Shown piece by piece: positions 1-9,618 of a stretch of 64,000 nt of DNA. Source of the DNA: Opitutia bacterium (GTDB taxonomy: Bacteria > Verrucomicrobiota > Verrucomicrobiae > Opitutales > UBA953); the NCBI GenBank assembly GCA_004558035.1, contig SFEJ01000004.1, forward strand, positions 83,033-147,032. Reading direction: 5' to 3'. A model generated the notes under the pieces. It was not told where the DNA came from and made no database searches. It saw only the letters and a list, made by a program, of their open reading frames with translations. Position 1 is the first letter of the stretch. Every line of letters starts with the position of its first letter. A program made the translations under genes and the position numbers.

Positions 1-787
1 CGGCAAAGAGCTCGCGCGCGGCGTCTTCGACGAATTTGTAGTAGGCGCCGTTCATTTCGGCGAACGCCTGTTCGTCCTCGCGCTTGACCATCGCCTGCGT
101 CTCGGTGTGGAGCGCGCGCAGGCAGTGTTCCTTGAAGTCCTCGACGAAGATTTCGGGCGTTCCCGCGAGCTCGGCGCGGACGCGCGCCTTCGAGCGCTGC
201 GAATGCGGAATGCCGAGAATGTTGCGGGAACGGCGCGCGTGCTCGGAAAGCTCCGCCGAGCACGGACACGCGGAAGAATACACGAAATCGAAGGTCACGA
301 ACGCGCGGAAGACGCCGTTTTCGAGAACGCCCTCGAACGCGCAGTCGTAATACTGATAGCCGACGAGCCCGCTGCGCAGGCTGCGCTGCGGGATCGGGTA
401 GGAAAATTCGAGACGGAGCTGCGCGCGCGAGGAGCCGATTTCGGCGAGGTATTTCCGCAGAATCTTTTCGAGCGTCGCGGGCGTAAAGACTTCCTCGGCG
501 AATTCGTAGAAAATGCGGACGATGCGCGACATGTTGATGCCCTTGTGGCAGGCGTCGAGCGAGACCGTTCCCGTGACGGAAGTCTCGAGCGTCGCGGGCT
601 CGGCGCCGTCGGGGCGCGCGAATTTCAGCGGCAGGCGGAAGTTGGACATGCCGACCTGGAGAATCGGCACGGCTCCGCCGTCGATGCCGGGCGCGTTTTC
701 GTTCTGCATGTCCGGCAGCGAAGCGCGATATTCGGGAGTCATCCTGAACTCCCGGTCGTAAAACTTACGCGGCGACTCGTTGCTCAT
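1..787 (-). CDS. folE2: GTP cyclohydrolase FolE2 (type IB), 3' end cut by window
   Basis: The minus-strand frame is open from the ATG at 785-787 to the window edge, giving 262 codons, so only the last few residues are missing (the family is usually 250-300 residues). Translation shows VGMSNFRLPLKF near residue 45, KGINMSRI near residue 83 and the metal-site segment SSACPCSAEL near residue 170, all typical of FolE2/MptA. The enzyme converts GTP to dihydroneopterin triphosphate, the first step of folate synthesis, using a metal held by Cys and His. It lies 90 bp downstream of the dihydrouridine synthase gene on the same strand and may be co-transcribed. Other folate genes (thyA, folA, 5-formyl-THF cyclo-ligase) lie further along. 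Confidence 0.9.
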   Translation of the reverse strand, partial: MSNESPRKFYDREFRMTPEYRASLPDMQNENAPGIDGGAVPILQVGMSNFRLPLKFARPDGAEPATLETSVTGTVSLDACHKGINMSRIVRIFYEFAEEVFTPATLEKILRKYLAEIGSSRAQLRLEFSYPIPQRSLRSGLVGYQYYDCAFEGVLENGVFRAFVTFDFVYSSACPCSAELSEHARRSRNILGIPHSQRSKARVRAELAGTPEIFVEDFKEHCLRALHTETQAMVKREDEQAFAEMNGAYYKFVEDAARELFA

Positions 788-877
788 GAAATTGAAGGGT
801 GATTCTCGCATTTTCCCGCCGGGATGTAAAGCAAGTTAAGGAAAGACGACCGGCGAAGCGCGACGGTTCGGGGAAGC

Positions 878-1849
878 TCAGAGCGCGGAATCGAGGAGGC
901 GGCGGAGGTCGGAGAGCGTCGTGCACGCGTGCAGCCCGGCGCGGACGCGCTTGCCCGCGGGAACGCCGTAGGTGAACGGGTGCAGGCGCGCGAGCAGCCA
1001 GCGGACGTTTTCCGCGCCGGATGCACCGCGCGTGCGGGCGAGCGTTTCGGCGTAGCGGAAAAGCGTCGCGAAGACGACGTCCGCCGCGGGCTTTTTCTCC
1101 TCGGGCAGATCCGCTTCGGACGTTCCCGCCTCGAGCGCGGCGAAACGCTTTTTTATGCGGGAGAAAATCCACGGATCGCCGAGCGCGCCGCGCCCGATCA
1201 TGAGCCCGCGCACGCCCGTTTCGCGCACGCGCCGCACGGCGGTCGCGGCGTCGCGGACGTCGCCGTTGCCGATCACGGGAACGCTCACGGCGCGCGCGAC
1301 TTCGCCGATTTTTTCCCAGTCCGCCTCGCCGGAATAGCCCTGCGCCTTCGTACGTCCGTGCACGGCGACGGCGCGCACGCCCGCGTCCTCGAGCCGCTTC
1401 GCCGCCTCGACGTGCACGAGCGAAGTCGAGTCCCAGCCGAGGCGGATCTTCGCCGTGACGGCGGTCGCGGGAACGGCGGAGACGACGGCGCGCGCGATTT
1501 TTTCCATCAGCGGCAGATCGCGCAGCAGACCGGACCCCGCGTTGCATTCGACGACCTTGCGCGCCGGGCAGCCGAAATTCAGGTCGATGAAATCCGGACG
1601 CAGCCGCGCTTCGAGCAGACGCGCCGCCGCCGCCATGGACTCGGGAACGGCGCCGAAAATCTGCACGCCCATCGGCCGCTGCTCGGGCGTGAAGTCCACG
1701 TCGCGCCACGCGCGTTCCCGCGCGCGGATGAGCGGCTCGCTCTGCACGAACTCGGAGACGAGCACGTCCGCGCCCTGCTCTTTGCACAGCGCGCGGAAAG
1801 CGATGTCGGTGAAGCCCGACATCGGCGCCAGATAAAGCGGAACGGACAT
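878..1849 (-). CDS. tRNA-dihydrouridine synthase (Dus family)
   Basis: A 323-residue flavoprotein that reduces uridines in the D-loop of tRNA. The N-terminus YLAPMSGFTDIAFRALC is the Dus signature. The motif NFGCPARKVV near residue 92 holds the family's catalytic Cys region, and VHGRTKAQGYSG near residue 163 and GNGDV near residue 195 build the FMN-binding TIM barrel. Length and motifs fit the DusB-like group, but the subclass cannot be fixed by eye. The ATG at 1849 gives the canonical start. It is followed on the same strand by folE2 and preceded by a repeat element at 1902-2018. Confidence 0.9.
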   Translation of the reverse strand: MSVPLYLAPMSGFTDIAFRALCKEQGADVLVSEFVQSEPLIRARERAWRDVDFTPEQRPMGVQIFGAVPESMAAAARLLEARLRPDFIDLNFGCPARKVVECNAGSGLLRDLPLMEKIARAVVSAVPATAVTAKIRLGWDSTSLVHVEAAKRLEDAGVRAVAVHGRTKAQGYSGEADWEKIGEVARAVSVPVIGNGDVRDAATAVRRVRETGVRGLMIGRGALGDPWIFSRIKKRFAALEAGTSEADLPEEKKPAADVVFATLFRYAETLARTRGASGAENVRWLLARLHPFTYGVPAGKRVRAGLHACTTLSDLRRLLDSAL

Positions 1850-1901
1850 GGGGACGAAGGACAGTTCAGGAGCGAAGGAGTTACAGGCGGCAAGCGCCTG
1901 A

Positions 1902-2018
1902 AAAGTTTAGAGTTGAGCGTTGAGAGTTGATTCGCGCTTGCGCGCGAGGAAAGTTCTCTCGGCGGAGCCGAATCAACAGGCGGCGCAGCCACCGATTCAA
2001 CTCTCAGCTCTCAACTTT
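1902..2018. repeat. Inverted heptamer-arm intergenic element (copy A)
   Basis: The left arm (1902-1933) is built from 7-bp units such as GTTGAGA and GTTGAGC, and the right arm (1994-2018) is its imperfect inverse complement. The roughly 60-nt spacer carries TCTCGGCGGAGCCGAA, which aligns with the core of the copies at 12892, 36337 and 60974. It lies between the downstream dus gene and the stop of the small protein gene at 2021. It could fold into a long hairpin, and no gene is seen in it. Confidence 0.7.
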
Positions 2019-2020
2019 GC

Positions 2021-2611
2021 TCACGCGAGCCCGAGCTTGCGGAGCTCCTGCGCGAGCAGCACGCGGAATTCCGAAACGTCCTGCGGCGAGGGACGGTAGT
2101 TCGGCGGAAGCCCGTCGAGCCCGAGACGCTCCGACTCGTCCACGAACCAATTGCCCCGCGTCCCGTCGGAAAACCGCACGCCGCCTCCGACGAGCACGCC
2201 GGGCGCCTGCACGGGATCGACGGTGACGGAAACCTTGGAGACCTCTTCCGCGGCGGCGTTCGCGGCGGGCGTTCCCGCGGGCACTTCGTCCTCGTCGGCG
2301 AAGGCGTGCGGATTCGCGCCGCGCGGCGTCTGTCCGGGATGCTGCGGCGGCACGGGAACGGGGCTTCCCGGGCGCGGCGGCGCTCCCGCGGGAACGTTGG
2401 CGGGCACGCCCGTCGGCGCGGCGGAGGCGGGCGCGGCCGGCTCCGGCTTGTCCTGCAGCTCGAGGTCGAGATCGTCCACGAGGAAACGCACGTCCATGTA
2501 GGTCAGCTTCACGCCGAATTCGTCGGCGATTTTCGTCTGCACTTCGGAGAGCGTCGCGCCGTCGGCGACCCAGCGCGCGACGGCATTTTTCTGTTCGTTG
2601 TTCAAATTCAT
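2021..2611 (-). CDS. Conserved hypothetical protein, HTH-like N-terminus and disordered middle
   Basis: A 196-residue protein I cannot assign. The first 55 residues (NEQKNAVARWVADGATLSEV and onward) look like a small helical, possibly helix-turn-helix, domain. Residues 55-125 are a Pro/Ala/Gly-rich linker, and residues 130-196 form a compact conserved-looking tail with a GGVRFSDGTRGNWFVDE segment. The linker holds three CGGGAACG-type octamers (2270, 2353, 2389), consistent with weak constraint there. It lies downstream of leuS on the same strand, 55 bp after its stop. The role is unknown: DNA or RNA binding is possible from the N-terminus, but this is only an impression. Confidence 0.7.
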   Translation of the reverse strand: MNLNNEQKNAVARWVADGATLSEVQTKIADEFGVKLTYMDVRFLVDDLDLELQDKPEPAAPASAAPTGVPANVPAGAPPRPGSPVPVPPQHPGQTPRGANPHAFADEDEVPAGTPAANAAAEEVSKVSVTVDPVQAPGVLVGGGVRFSDGTRGNWFVDESERLGLDGLPPNYRPSPQDVSEFRVLLAQELRKLGLA

Positions 2612-2666
2612 GGCGTAAGTTTCGGTTTCGTTTTTACGGGAAAGCGGCGCGGGAAGGCCGCGTTTT

Positions 2667-5154
2667 TCATTTCACGACGATGTTCACGAGCTTGCCGGGA
2701 ACGACGATTTCGCGGACGATTTCCTTGCCGTCGATGAACTTGCGGACGGAGGCGTCCGCGCGCGCGGCGGCGAGCATCGCGTCCTTCGTCGCGCCGACGG
2801 GCAGCTTCGCCTCGGAGCGGCGTTTGCCGTTGACGGAGAAGACGACCGTGATCGCGTTCTCGGCGCACTTCGCCTCGTCGCACACGGGCCACGGGCTTTC
2901 GCAGACGGATCCGGTCTCGCCGAGGCGGTGCCAGAGCTCTTCCGCGATGTGCGGCGCGAACGGCGCGATGAGCTTGAGCAGCCCGCGCGCGGTGTCGCGC
3001 GTGAACGCGGGCTCCTTGTCGAGCGCGTTCATCAGAATCATGAACTGCGAAATCGCCGTGTTGAAGCCGAGCGATTCGATGTCGGCGGAAATCTTTTTGA
3101 TGGACTGGTTGAAGACGCGCTGGAAGTCCTCGCTCTCCGCCGCGGCGTCGGACACGCGCGCGGAGATTTCGCCCGTCGCCTCGTCCACGAACGCGCGCCA
3201 CAGGCGGCGCAGCAGGCGCGCCACGCCCTCGATGCCCTTCGTGTTCCAGGGCTTCATCGCTTCGAGCGGCCCGAGGAACATCAGGTAGAGGCGCAGAGCG
3301 TCCGTGCCGTAGTCGGCGACGATCTGGTCGGGGTTGACGACGTTCCCGCGCGACTTCGACATTTTTTCGCCGTCCTCGCCGAGAATGATTCCCTGGTGGA
3401 AAAGGCGCGTGAACGGCTCGGGCGTGGAAAGCACGCCGATGTCGTAGAGGAAGCGGTGCCAGAAGCGCGCGTAAAGCAGGTGGAGCACGGCGTGCTCGGC
3501 GCCGCCGATGTAGAAGTCCGGCGTCTTCCAGTACGCAAACGCATCGGGATCGACGGGGCCCTTGTCGTAGTCGGGCGAAAGGTAGCGCAGGTAGTACCAG
3601 CACGAGCCCGCCCACTGGGGCATCGTGTTCGTCTCGCGCGTCGCGGCGACCCAGCCCTCGGGCGCGGTCTCGCCCTCGGCGCGGGAACGCGTTTCGCCCG
3701 TCGCGAGATTCACGAAGACGTCGACCCAGCCCTTGGCGTTGGCGAGCGGCGATTCGCCCGTTCCCGAAGGCTTGTAGGATTCGACCTCGGGCAGCTCCAG
3801 CGGGAGCGCGGACGCCGGGAGCGGCACGGCGACGTGCGTCGCGCCGTCGAGCGTGCGGTAGGAAATCTTTTCCGCCGGCATGAACTCGCGCAGCGCGGAG
3901 TCGGCGGGGATTTTTTCGTAGTCGCTTTCGGAAACCCAGACGATCGGGAACGGCTCGCCCCAATAGCGCTGGCGCGAGAAAAGCCAGTCGCGCAGTTTGT
4001 AGTTGACGGTGCCGCGTCCCCAGCCGCGCTCTTCGACGTATTTCGTGATCGCCTTCTTGGACTCGCTCGTGGGCATGCCGGTGAACTCGCCGGAATTGAC
4101 GAGCACGCCGTTCGCGACGAACGACGCCTGCTGCACGTCCACCTTCGCGTCGGGATTGTCGACGACCTGAATGATCGGAATGTCGTGCGCCTTGGCGAAC
4201 TCCCAGTCGCGCTCGTCGTGCGCGGGAACGGCCATGATCGCGCCCGTGCCGTAGCCCATGAGCACGTAGTCCGCGACCCACACGGGAACGCGATCGCCGT
4301 TGAGCGGATTGATCGCGTAGCCGCCCGTGAACACGCCGGTCTTTTCCTTGGCGAGGTCGGTGCGCTCGAGGTCGGACTTGTTGCGCGCCTTTTCGACGTA
4401 GGCTTCGACGGCGGCGCGCCGCTCGGGCGTCGTGAGGCGTTCCCGCAGCGGGTGCTCGGGCGCGATGACCATGTACGTCACGCCGTAGAGCGTGTCCGGG
4501 CGCGTGGTGAAGATCTTGAGCTTGGTCGCGGGATCGTCGGCGAGCGGGAACTCGACCTCCGCGCCCTCGCTGCGGCCGATCCAGTTCTTCTGCAGGCGCT
4601 TGGTGGAATCCGGCCAGTTCAGCTCGTCGAGCCCGGCGATGAGTTTTTCGGCATAGGCCGTGATCTTGAGCACCCACTGGCGGATCGGGCGGCGCTCGAC
4701 GGGGAAGTTCCCGCGCTCGCTGCGCGGCCCCTCGTCCGTGTTGAGCACTTCCTCGTTGGCGAGCACGGTGCCGAGCTCAGGGCAGAACCACACCGGCTTG
4801 TCGTCCACGTAGGCGAGCCCGTGCTTGAAGAGGTTGAGGAAAATCCACTGCGTCCACCGGAAGTACTTCGGCTCGATCGTGGAGATTTCGCGCTCCCAGT
4901 CGATGGCGAAGCCGAGCATCTGCAGCTGGCGGCGGAAGTTGTCGATGTTCGCGAGCGTCTGCCCGCGCGGGTGCTTGCCCGTCTTGATGGCGAACTGCTC
5001 CGCGGGCAGGCCGAACGCGTCCCAGCCCATCGGGTTCGAGCACGTAGAACTTCGGTTTGTCGGACTTGTTCACGGCGCGGAACGTCTTTTCTTCCGCCCA
5101 GAATTTCTGCCAGCGTTTTTCGATCTCGGAAAAATTGTATTCGGAGGAACTCAT
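2667..5154 (-). pseudogene. leuS: Leucyl-tRNA synthetase, broken by ~110-nt deletion and frameshift
   Basis: The gene starts at 5154 with MSSSEYNFSEIEKRWQKFW and reads normally to KFYVL, then leaves frame near 5033-5042. The rest resumes in another frame at PMGWDAFGLPAEQF and continues for 787 codons to the stop at 2667, including the editing domain and the KMSKS loop (GEKMSKSRGN). Normal LeuRS has about 38 residues between YVL and PMGWD, containing the HIGH-type ATP-binding motif. Here only 4 nt remain, a net loss of about 110 nt. The encoded enzyme would lack its first signature and be out of frame. LeuRS is essential and no second copy is visible, so an assembly or sequencing error is as likely as a real pseudogene. 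Confidence 0.85.
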
Positions 5155-5305
5155 GATGAAAAAATATTTCTTTCAATCGTAGATTTTTCCCGCCCCGGGA
5201 GCAAATTGAAATTTGAAGCGCCGTTCCCGCTGCGCCGTTTTTCCGTTTGCGCCGCGGGCGCGGGAACGGATAAAATCCGCGGACATTTTCAAACCGTCCC
5301 CTCTT

Positions 5306-6514
5306 ATGGAAAAAAGAACGCTCATCATCGGTGCGGGCGGCGTCGGCAACGTCGTCGCTCACAAAGTCGCGCAGAACGCGGCGGAATTCGGCGAAATCAT
5401 GCTCGCCTCGCGCAACGAAAACAAATGCAAGGCGATCGCGACGGACGTCCGCAACTCCACCGGCGTCGTGCTCAAGACCGCGAAGGTCGACGCCGACAAC
5501 GTGCAGGAGGTCGTCGCGCTGCTCCGCGAGTTCAGGCCGCAGGTGCTCATCAACGTCGCGCTCCCGTATCAGGACCTGCCTCTGATGGACGCCTGCCTCC
5601 ACGCCGGCGTGCACTACGTGGACACCGCGAACTACGAACCGCCGAACCACGCCAAGTTCGAATACTCTTGGCAGTGGGCCTACCGCGAACGCTTCGAGAA
5701 GGCCGGCCTCACCGCCCTGCTCGGCTCCGGCTTCGACCCGGGCGTCACCAACGTCTATTGCGCCTACGCGCAGAAGCACCTCTTCGACGAAATCGAAACC
5801 GTGGACATTCTCGACGCGAACGCGGGCGACCACGGCTATCCCTTCGCGACGAACTTCAACCCGGAAATCAACATCCGCGAAATCACTCAGCGCGGACGCT
5901 ACTGGGAAAACGGCGAGTGGAAGGAGACCGGCCCGCTCGAAATCCGCCGCGAGTACGACTTCCCCGTCATCGGCGAAAAAAGCGCCTACCTGATGTATCA
6001 CGAAGAGCTCGAATCCCTCTGCCAGAACATCAAAGGGCTCAAGCGCATCCGCTTTTTCATGACGTTTTCCGACAAGTACCTGACGCACCTGCACGTGCTT
6101 CAGAACGTCGGCATGACGCGCATCGACCCGATCGAATACCAGGGGCAGAAGATCGTCCCGATCCAGTTCCTCAAGGCGATTCTGCCCGATCCCGCCTCGC
6201 TCGGCCCGCGCACCAAGGGCAAGACCTGCATCGGCTGCGAAATCACGGGAACGAAGGACGGCAAAAAGCGCAAAGTCTTCATCTACAACGTGTGCGACCA
6301 CCAGGAATGCTACCGCGAAGTCAAGTCGCAGGCGATCAGCTACACGACGGGCGTTCCCGCGATGATCGGCGCAATGATGGTCGCGAACGGCAAGTGGCGC
6401 AAGCCCGGCGTCTGGAACATGGAGGAAAACGATCCCGACCCGTTCATGGAAAAGCTGAACGAATGCGGGCTTCCGTGGCACGTCCTCGAAATGGATCCCG
6501 AGGAGAAAGCTTAA
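5306..6514 (+). CDS. Carboxynorspermidine synthase (saccharopine dehydrogenase family)
   Basis: A 402-residue enzyme starting at the ATG at 5306 (MEKRTLIIGAGGVGNVVA). The N-terminal GAGGVG is a Rossmann NADP-binding loop, and further segments ANYEPPNHAKFEYSWQW and GSGFDPGVTNVYCAYA match the LYS1-like carboxy(nor)spermidine dehydrogenases. Known family reaction: NADPH-dependent reductive condensation of a diamine with aspartate semialdehyde, in the alternative spermidine/norspermidine pathway. The partner decarboxylase is not in this window. The longer upstream reading frame (from 5213) lacks homology, so the internal ATG is preferred. The stop codon lies inside a run of CTTAAAG-type heptamers, followed by a strong terminator. 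Confidence 0.88.
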   Translation: MEKRTLIIGAGGVGNVVAHKVAQNAAEFGEIMLASRNENKCKAIATDVRNSTGVVLKTAKVDADNVQEVVALLREFRPQVLINVALPYQDLPLMDACLHAGVHYVDTANYEPPNHAKFEYSWQWAYRERFEKAGLTALLGSGFDPGVTNVYCAYAQKHLFDEIETVDILDANAGDHGYPFATNFNPEINIREITQRGRYWENGEWKETGPLEIRREYDFPVIGEKSAYLMYHEELESLCQNIKGLKRIRFFMTFSDKYLTHLHVLQNVGMTRIDPIEYQGQKIVPIQFLKAILPDPASLGPRTKGKTCIGCEITGTKDGKKRKVFIYNVCDHQECYREVKSQAISYTTGVPAMIGAMMVANGKWRKPGVWNMEENDPDPFMEKLNECGLPWHVLEMDPEEKA

Positions 6515-6536
6515 AGGTTAAGGCTTAAAGCTTAAA
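6509..6536 (+). repeat. Four 7-bp tandem units at the gene 3' end
   Basis: Four consecutive heptamers (GCTTAAA, GGTTAAG, GCTTAAA, GCTTAAA) overlap the stop codon of the carboxynorspermidine synthase gene. The same GCTTAAAG pattern sits at the stop codons of birA (near 12004-12014, minus strand) and just after clpB (54230-54245). At the first two of these it is followed directly by an octamer-pair terminator. Confidence 0.7.
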
Positions 6537-6540
6537 GAGA

Positions 6541-6576
6541 GGCGTTCCCGCGGGCGAACCGCGGGAACGCTTTTTT
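6541..6576 (+). terminator. Rho-independent terminator made of an inverted octamer pair
   Basis: GCGTTCCCGCGG at 6542-6553 pairs with CCGCGGGAACGC at 6559-6570, with a 5-nt loop, followed by six T. Both stem halves are copies of the dispersed octamer. It closes the carboxynorspermidine synthase transcript. Confidence 0.88.
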
Positions 6577-6598
6577 CGCGCGAGGAAGGAAACGCAAA

Positions 6599-8014
6599 TC
6601 AATTCGCGTCCACGATCGCTTTCACGTACGCGTGATTGAACCAATAACACATTTTGCTCGTCTCCGCTTCAAAAGGCGTGGACGTCTTGTCGGCGGCGTC
6701 TTTGGCTTTCGGTCGCACGTGGAAATTTCGATCGTCGCTCTCTTTCCAAAAATTGTTACTCCTAGAAGCGGTCGTCCGAGACTCGATGTTCTTGAGAATG
6801 TCCGACCAAAACGCCTCCGCGACCTCCAAATCCTCCGGCGGCATCGTCCAAAAAAAGACTTTTTCGAGCGCGTACACGGGAACGGACTTCCCGTAGGAAA
6901 TTTCCGTCTCGTCCGTTTCCCGAAATACGGCGAAGAGAAAGCGCCCCGTACAGATTTCGTACCAGCGGGACGCCGGCCAGCCTTCGTCCTTGGTTTCCCA
7001 AACCTCGTGATAGTTGATGTTTTCGAAAGGCAGAGCCTCTTCCGGTCTTCCCGCGCGGGAAAGGCGAACCGTCTTGAGTTCTATTCCGGACTTTCGGAAT
7101 TCCTCCGACCGGTTCACGTTGCCCGCTTCGGTCGTAATCACGGCGCCCGCGGCTCTCGCGTATCTGCCTTTGTTTCGCGTGTTGTAGGAGATTCCCTTCG
7201 CTTCGGAAATTTCGCGCGCGCTTTTCCCGATGAACCCGGAAAAGCGTTCCAAAATGATTTCCTCGAACGATTTTTTACTCAGCTCTTCCGCGGAAACGGC
7301 TTCGACGGAAGCGCGCGAGGGAGAATTCGCCGCCGCGTTCGTTCCGGACTTTTCGACGAAATCCAAAATCGTGCGCATGTAGGCGGTCTTCAGCGCGAAC
7401 GCGCGCTTGAACGCGGGAACGGGAGAATTCGGCTGACGAACTTTTTTCTCCTTTTCGCCGCCGGAACCTTTACGGCAGGCCCCGAGGTATTCGGTGTCGC
7501 CTTCGGAAATCTCATGCGCGCGCCCGGCGCGAATTTTTTCTCTGATGAGCTCGTAGTCGTGTCTGATGATCAGCAGATCTTTTTCCGGCAACTTCCAAAG
7601 CACCGAATAAAGAAACTCCAAATCGACGAGAGCCTTCCCGCTGACGTGCAGATAGAACAGCAGGAGCATCAAGCGACATTTCAATAGAAAGTGAGAATGA
7701 TCGAAATCCGTGCCCGCCACTTCCGAGAAATCAATCATCGTGCAGACGAGACGTTCCTTTATGCCGAGCTCGCCCTTTGCGTTTTTCTTGAGCGGCGTGC
7801 ATTTCAGCTCGAGATTCGCTTCCGCGAAATCGGCTTCCTGACGCCCGTTCACCTCATATCCGAAAAAACATTCCTCGACGAGCTGACCGAGCCCGCCCTT
7901 CCCCTTGCGGGAACGCGACAAATTTTCGCCGACGCATTCCCTCAGCGTCTTCCCGAGAATCCGCCGGCTGTATTTGAAAATCGACTCGGCGTCCGCTCTG
8001 TCGTAATCCGGCAT
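6599..8014 (-). CDS. Type II restriction endonuclease, Sau3AI/MutH family
   Basis: A 471-residue protein with two MutH-like halves, the layout of Sau3AI (about 489 residues). The N-terminal half (about 30-130) has LVEECFFGYEVNG followed by EADFAEANLELKCTPLKK, which supplies the D and ExK residues of the nuclease site. The second half (about 250-420) repeats the theme with FRKSGIELKTVRL and is the likely DNA-binding copy. By homology it should cut GATC. It starts 4 bp after the stop of the methyltransferase gene, so the two form an operon with the methylase first. GATC sites are common in the window, so protection must come from methylation rather than site loss. Confidence 0.85.
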   Translation of the reverse strand: MPDYDRADAESIFKYSRRILGKTLRECVGENLSRSRKGKGGLGQLVEECFFGYEVNGRQEADFAEANLELKCTPLKKNAKGELGIKERLVCTMIDFSEVAGTDFDHSHFLLKCRLMLLLFYLHVSGKALVDLEFLYSVLWKLPEKDLLIIRHDYELIREKIRAGRAHEISEGDTEYLGACRKGSGGEKEKKVRQPNSPVPAFKRAFALKTAYMRTILDFVEKSGTNAAANSPSRASVEAVSAEELSKKSFEEIILERFSGFIGKSAREISEAKGISYNTRNKGRYARAAGAVITTEAGNVNRSEEFRKSGIELKTVRLSRAGRPEEALPFENINYHEVWETKDEGWPASRWYEICTGRFLFAVFRETDETEISYGKSVPVYALEKVFFWTMPPEDLEVAEAFWSDILKNIESRTTASRSNNFWKESDDRNFHVRPKAKDAADKTSTPFEAETSKMCYWFNHAYVKAIVDAN

Positions 8015-8018
8015 AGGC

Positions 8019-9497
8019 TCAAACGCGCGCGAGCAGGCTGCGCCCGATTTTTTCGACGACGCCCGTCACGAGCGCGTTTCCCATCAGAAACGCGCGGCGC
8101 GAATCGGACGCCTTTTCCGTGTGATTGTCCGGGAACATGTTCAGGCGTTCGAGCTCCACGGGAACGAGCCGACGATAGCGCCCGCTCGGCGTCAGCACGA
8201 CGTGCTTGAAACGCGACGGACCGCTTCCGCCTTCGCCCGTGATGACGGTGCGCGAAGGTCGGTCGAGATAATCCGGGAACGCCATGCTCCCCTCGGAATA
8301 ATTGTATTCGAAACCCGTTTCGCGGCTGACGCGTTTTTCGCTTTTCCCGCCCTTGAGATAGCGCCACTTTTCCAGCTCTTCGGCAGGAATGAAAAACTCC
8401 GCGGGAACGTCCTCTTCGGGAACGAGCAGCTGCCCGAGAGTCAGCCTCGGTCCCGCATACGTCGCCTCCGATTCCGTCGTGACCACCTTGCGTCCGATCA
8501 TCAGTCCGGCGCTCCGAAACAGGTGCGGCTTGCCGGATTTGTTGAAGTTTCTCGTGATTTCTTCGAGCGTTCCGTTTATCTCGAACTCAGATTTTTTCTC
8601 GAAAGCGCACGGGAACGCGTCGGAAATGACGCCTTTTTCCTTGAGCCACGAAAACGCGTCGCCGCTCTTTTCAATGCTCCCGAAAATTTTCGTTCCCGAA
8701 TGATACGCCAAAATATACGTGCGCCGTCTGCGTTGCGGCATGCCGTAATCGGCGGCGTTGATGACGCGCCATTCGACGGCGTAGCCCAAATCCGCGAGCG
8801 ACGCCAAAATGATGGCGAAATCCCGACCGCGCTGTTTCGCTGGCGACTTCAGAAGACGGTCGACGTTTTCCAAAAAGAGGAATTTCGGTTTCGTCGTCGC
8901 CTCGTTCACGATTCGATGAATTTCCCACCAAAGTACGCCCTTTTTGCCTTGGATTCCTCCGGAACGCTTCAGCGTCGCGGCGACAGAATAATCCTGGCAA
9001 GGGAACCCTCCGACCAGCAGATCGCATTCGGGAACGTTCGCCGCGGGAACGCTGTTGATGTCCTCGTTGGAGCAATGCGCCTCCGCCCCGAATTTGTCCG
9101 CGTAGCAGACGAAAGCGTCCTGCCGCTTCGTCGAAGGCTCCCATTGATTCGCCCAAATCGTCTTGAATCGCGCCGACGCCCGTTCAAGCCCGACGCGAAA
9201 TCCGCCGACGCCCGCGAAGAGCTCGACGACGCGCACGTCGCCTTTTCCCGAACTCCCGTAATCTTCAGGAAAAACGAAATGAGACTGCACGTAGTTCCGG
9301 TTCGAAACCGTGCAGTACTCGGCAATCGCCTCGCACAGGCGCTCGTTCGATTCGGTCTCCTGAGCCGCCTCGTAGCCGCCGCGCGCGTCCGGCGAATTTC
9401 CAATTCGGTGATCTTTTCGGAAAAACGCCGGGATTTTCTTCGCGTCACGGGAACGCCGAACGCCCGCGAAAGCAGATTCCTTCTGGGGAAGCGGCAT
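8019..9497 (-). CDS. DNA (cytosine-5-)methyltransferase of the Sau3AI-like system
   Basis: All C5-methylase motifs are present: I VVELFAGVGGF (about residue 90), IV GGFPCQDYS with the catalytic Cys, VI FLENVDR, VIII YGMPQRRRR, IX RPSRTVITGEGG and X MGNALVTGVVEKIG. Paired with a Sau3AI-type nuclease, it probably methylates the C of GATC. The start is uncertain. The ATG at 9497 is the only in-frame ATG upstream of motif I, but it lies inside a palindromic repeat. Residues 1-50 look unlike family N-termini, while homology-like sequence begins near NERLCEAIAEYC. An 18-nt piece of the hairpin at 9619-9655 also recurs at 9394-9411 within this doubtful part. The true N-terminus may be shorter, or altered by an insertion or frameshift. 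Confidence 0.82.
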   Translation of the reverse strand: MPLPQKESAFAGVRRSRDAKKIPAFFRKDHRIGNSPDARGGYEAAQETESNERLCEAIAEYCTVSNRNYVQSHFVFPEDYGSSGKGDVRVVELFAGVGGFRVGLERASARFKTIWANQWEPSTKRQDAFVCYADKFGAEAHCSNEDINSVPAANVPECDLLVGGFPCQDYSVAATLKRSGGIQGKKGVLWWEIHRIVNEATTKPKFLFLENVDRLLKSPAKQRGRDFAIILASLADLGYAVEWRVINAADYGMPQRRRRTYILAYHSGTKIFGSIEKSGDAFSWLKEKGVISDAFPCAFEKKSEFEINGTLEEITRNFNKSGKPHLFRSAGLMIGRKVVTTESEATYAGPRLTLGQLLVPEEDVPAEFFIPAEELEKWRYLKGGKSEKRVSRETGFEYNYSEGSMAFPDYLDRPSRTVITGEGGSGPSRFKHVVLTPSGRYRRLVPVELERLNMFPDNHTEKASDSRRAFLMGNALVTGVVEKIGRSLLARV

Positions 9498-9508
9498 TCC
9501 TGCCGCTT
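9491..9508. repeat. Small palindrome GCGGCA-TTCC-TGCCGC
   Basis: A 6-bp stem with a TTCC loop (GGAA on the other strand). The same 18 nt recur at 63171-63188. Related hairpins with other stems but the same GGAA loop lie at 13764-13781 and 32443-32460. This copy contains the proposed methylase start codon. Confidence 0.75.
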
Positions 9509-9618
9509 GGCGAAATCCGTTCTCTGGAAATTTCGGAGAGAGAGCGGAAAGTCGCCCGTTCGGAAAGATTTGCGCTCGCGGCGTTCCCGCGAAACCGCTT
9601 AAATCCTCACTCAAATGA

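Noticed and set aside
6599..9497. GATC avoidance as a signature of the RM system
   Set aside because: GATC is common throughout the window; no depletion is apparent.
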